64,000 nucleotides of DNA from Casuarius casuarius (lineage: Eukaryota > Chordata > Aves > Casuariiformes > Casuariidae). Location of the stretch: assembly GCA_003342895.1 (NCBI GenBank), contig PTFA01000009.1, forward strand, positions 10,619,943 to 10,683,942, read 5' to 3'. The notes under the pieces were generated by a model, which was given only the letters and a program-made list of their open reading frames with translations, ran no database searches and was not told the origin of the DNA. This document shows, piece by piece, positions 63,837 to 64,000 of this stretch. The translations under genes and the position numbers were made by a program. Position 1 is the stretch's first letter. Each line of letters opens with the position of its first letter.

Positions 63837-64000
63837 GTATGGGATATTCTTTTTAATACACTCACATGCAGGAGAGTTCCTGCCCCTTTTCCCAGAGTCT
63901 GAAAAAATACATTAGAATTTTTTCTTTGACCTCTTAGATTTATGCCCTAACTCAAATATAAATATAAGACATTTTCATTATTATAGCTAATATATTAGAA

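Larger units (their letters stand above)
48485..64000. other. Region upstream of COL3A1, no gene recognised (15.5 kb)
   Basis: AT-rich DNA with only short open frames lacking any recognisable domain or splice context. In other vertebrates the next gene upstream of COL3A1 is GULP1 (known synteny), and no exon of it was identified. Simple features: A run near 49579-49596, T runs near 53622-53637 and 60264-60277, the GC-rich patch at 61560-61770 and a T run at 63808-63836. Confidence 0.75.

Noticed and set aside
48485..64000. Exons of GULP1 or another neighbour
   Set aside because: No frame with a recognisable domain and splice sites was found; the neighbour is probably further away.
1..64000. 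CRISPR arrays, operons, phage or other prokaryotic systems
   Set aside because: Spliced collagen gene, microsatellites and CR1 remnant show vertebrate nuclear DNA; the regular 9-nt periodicity in exons is Gly-X-Y coding, not an array.

Overview
This is a vertebrate nuclear window dominated by one large split gene on the minus strand: COL3A1, the pro-alpha-1 chain of type III collagen. Exons 1 to 43 of an expected 51 lie between 48,441 (transcription start side) and 136. The remaining helix exons and the C-propeptide would lie beyond base 1. The visible exons encode 1,068 codons in one open frame. Adding the expected last eight exons gives about 1,466 residues, the length I recall for the human protein.

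The organism is probably a sauropsid (turtle or crocodilian favoured, bird possible). The evidence is a decayed CR1-type LINE 3' end at about 18,675-18,830, a second old repeat at about 26,150-26,900 of a kind I associate with reptile genomes, no L1/Alu/B-type mammalian repeats, and AT-rich non-coding DNA. The protein is clearly type III collagen but differs from the human chain at many X and Y positions. Species cannot be fixed from this window.

Layout from the 5' end (right) to the 3' end (left): 48.5-64 kb is upstream non-coding DNA with no recognisable gene but one small GC/CpG-rich patch at 61.56-61.77 kb. At 48.24-48.48 kb lie a TATA-box promoter, a 127-nt leader with two upstream ORFs, the collagen 5' stem-loop and the signal-peptide exon. 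Intron 1 is 17.7 kb. Exon 2 (30.3-30.5 kb) carries the ten-cysteine VWC domain. Exons 3-4 give the short helix of the N-propeptide, and exons 5-6 the N-proteinase site, N-telopeptide and start of the main helix. Exons 7-43 (20.2 kb down to 136) are uninterrupted Gly-X-Y code in exons of 45, 54, 99, 108 and 162 bp, each starting with a whole Gly codon.

Functional sites readable in the protein are the Pro-Gln N-proteinase bond, the telopeptide cross-link lysine, the VWF/DDR2/SPARC-type RGQPGVMGF site, several GxPGER integrin-type sites and a collagenase-type PQG-IVG site. Points of divergence from the human chain (recalled, not aligned here) are a KGQR instead of KGHR helical cross-link motif, loss of the GRPGER and GLPGEN motifs, and a shifted helix start. 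I found no prokaryotic, CRISPR or mobile gene system, and no second protein-coding gene.
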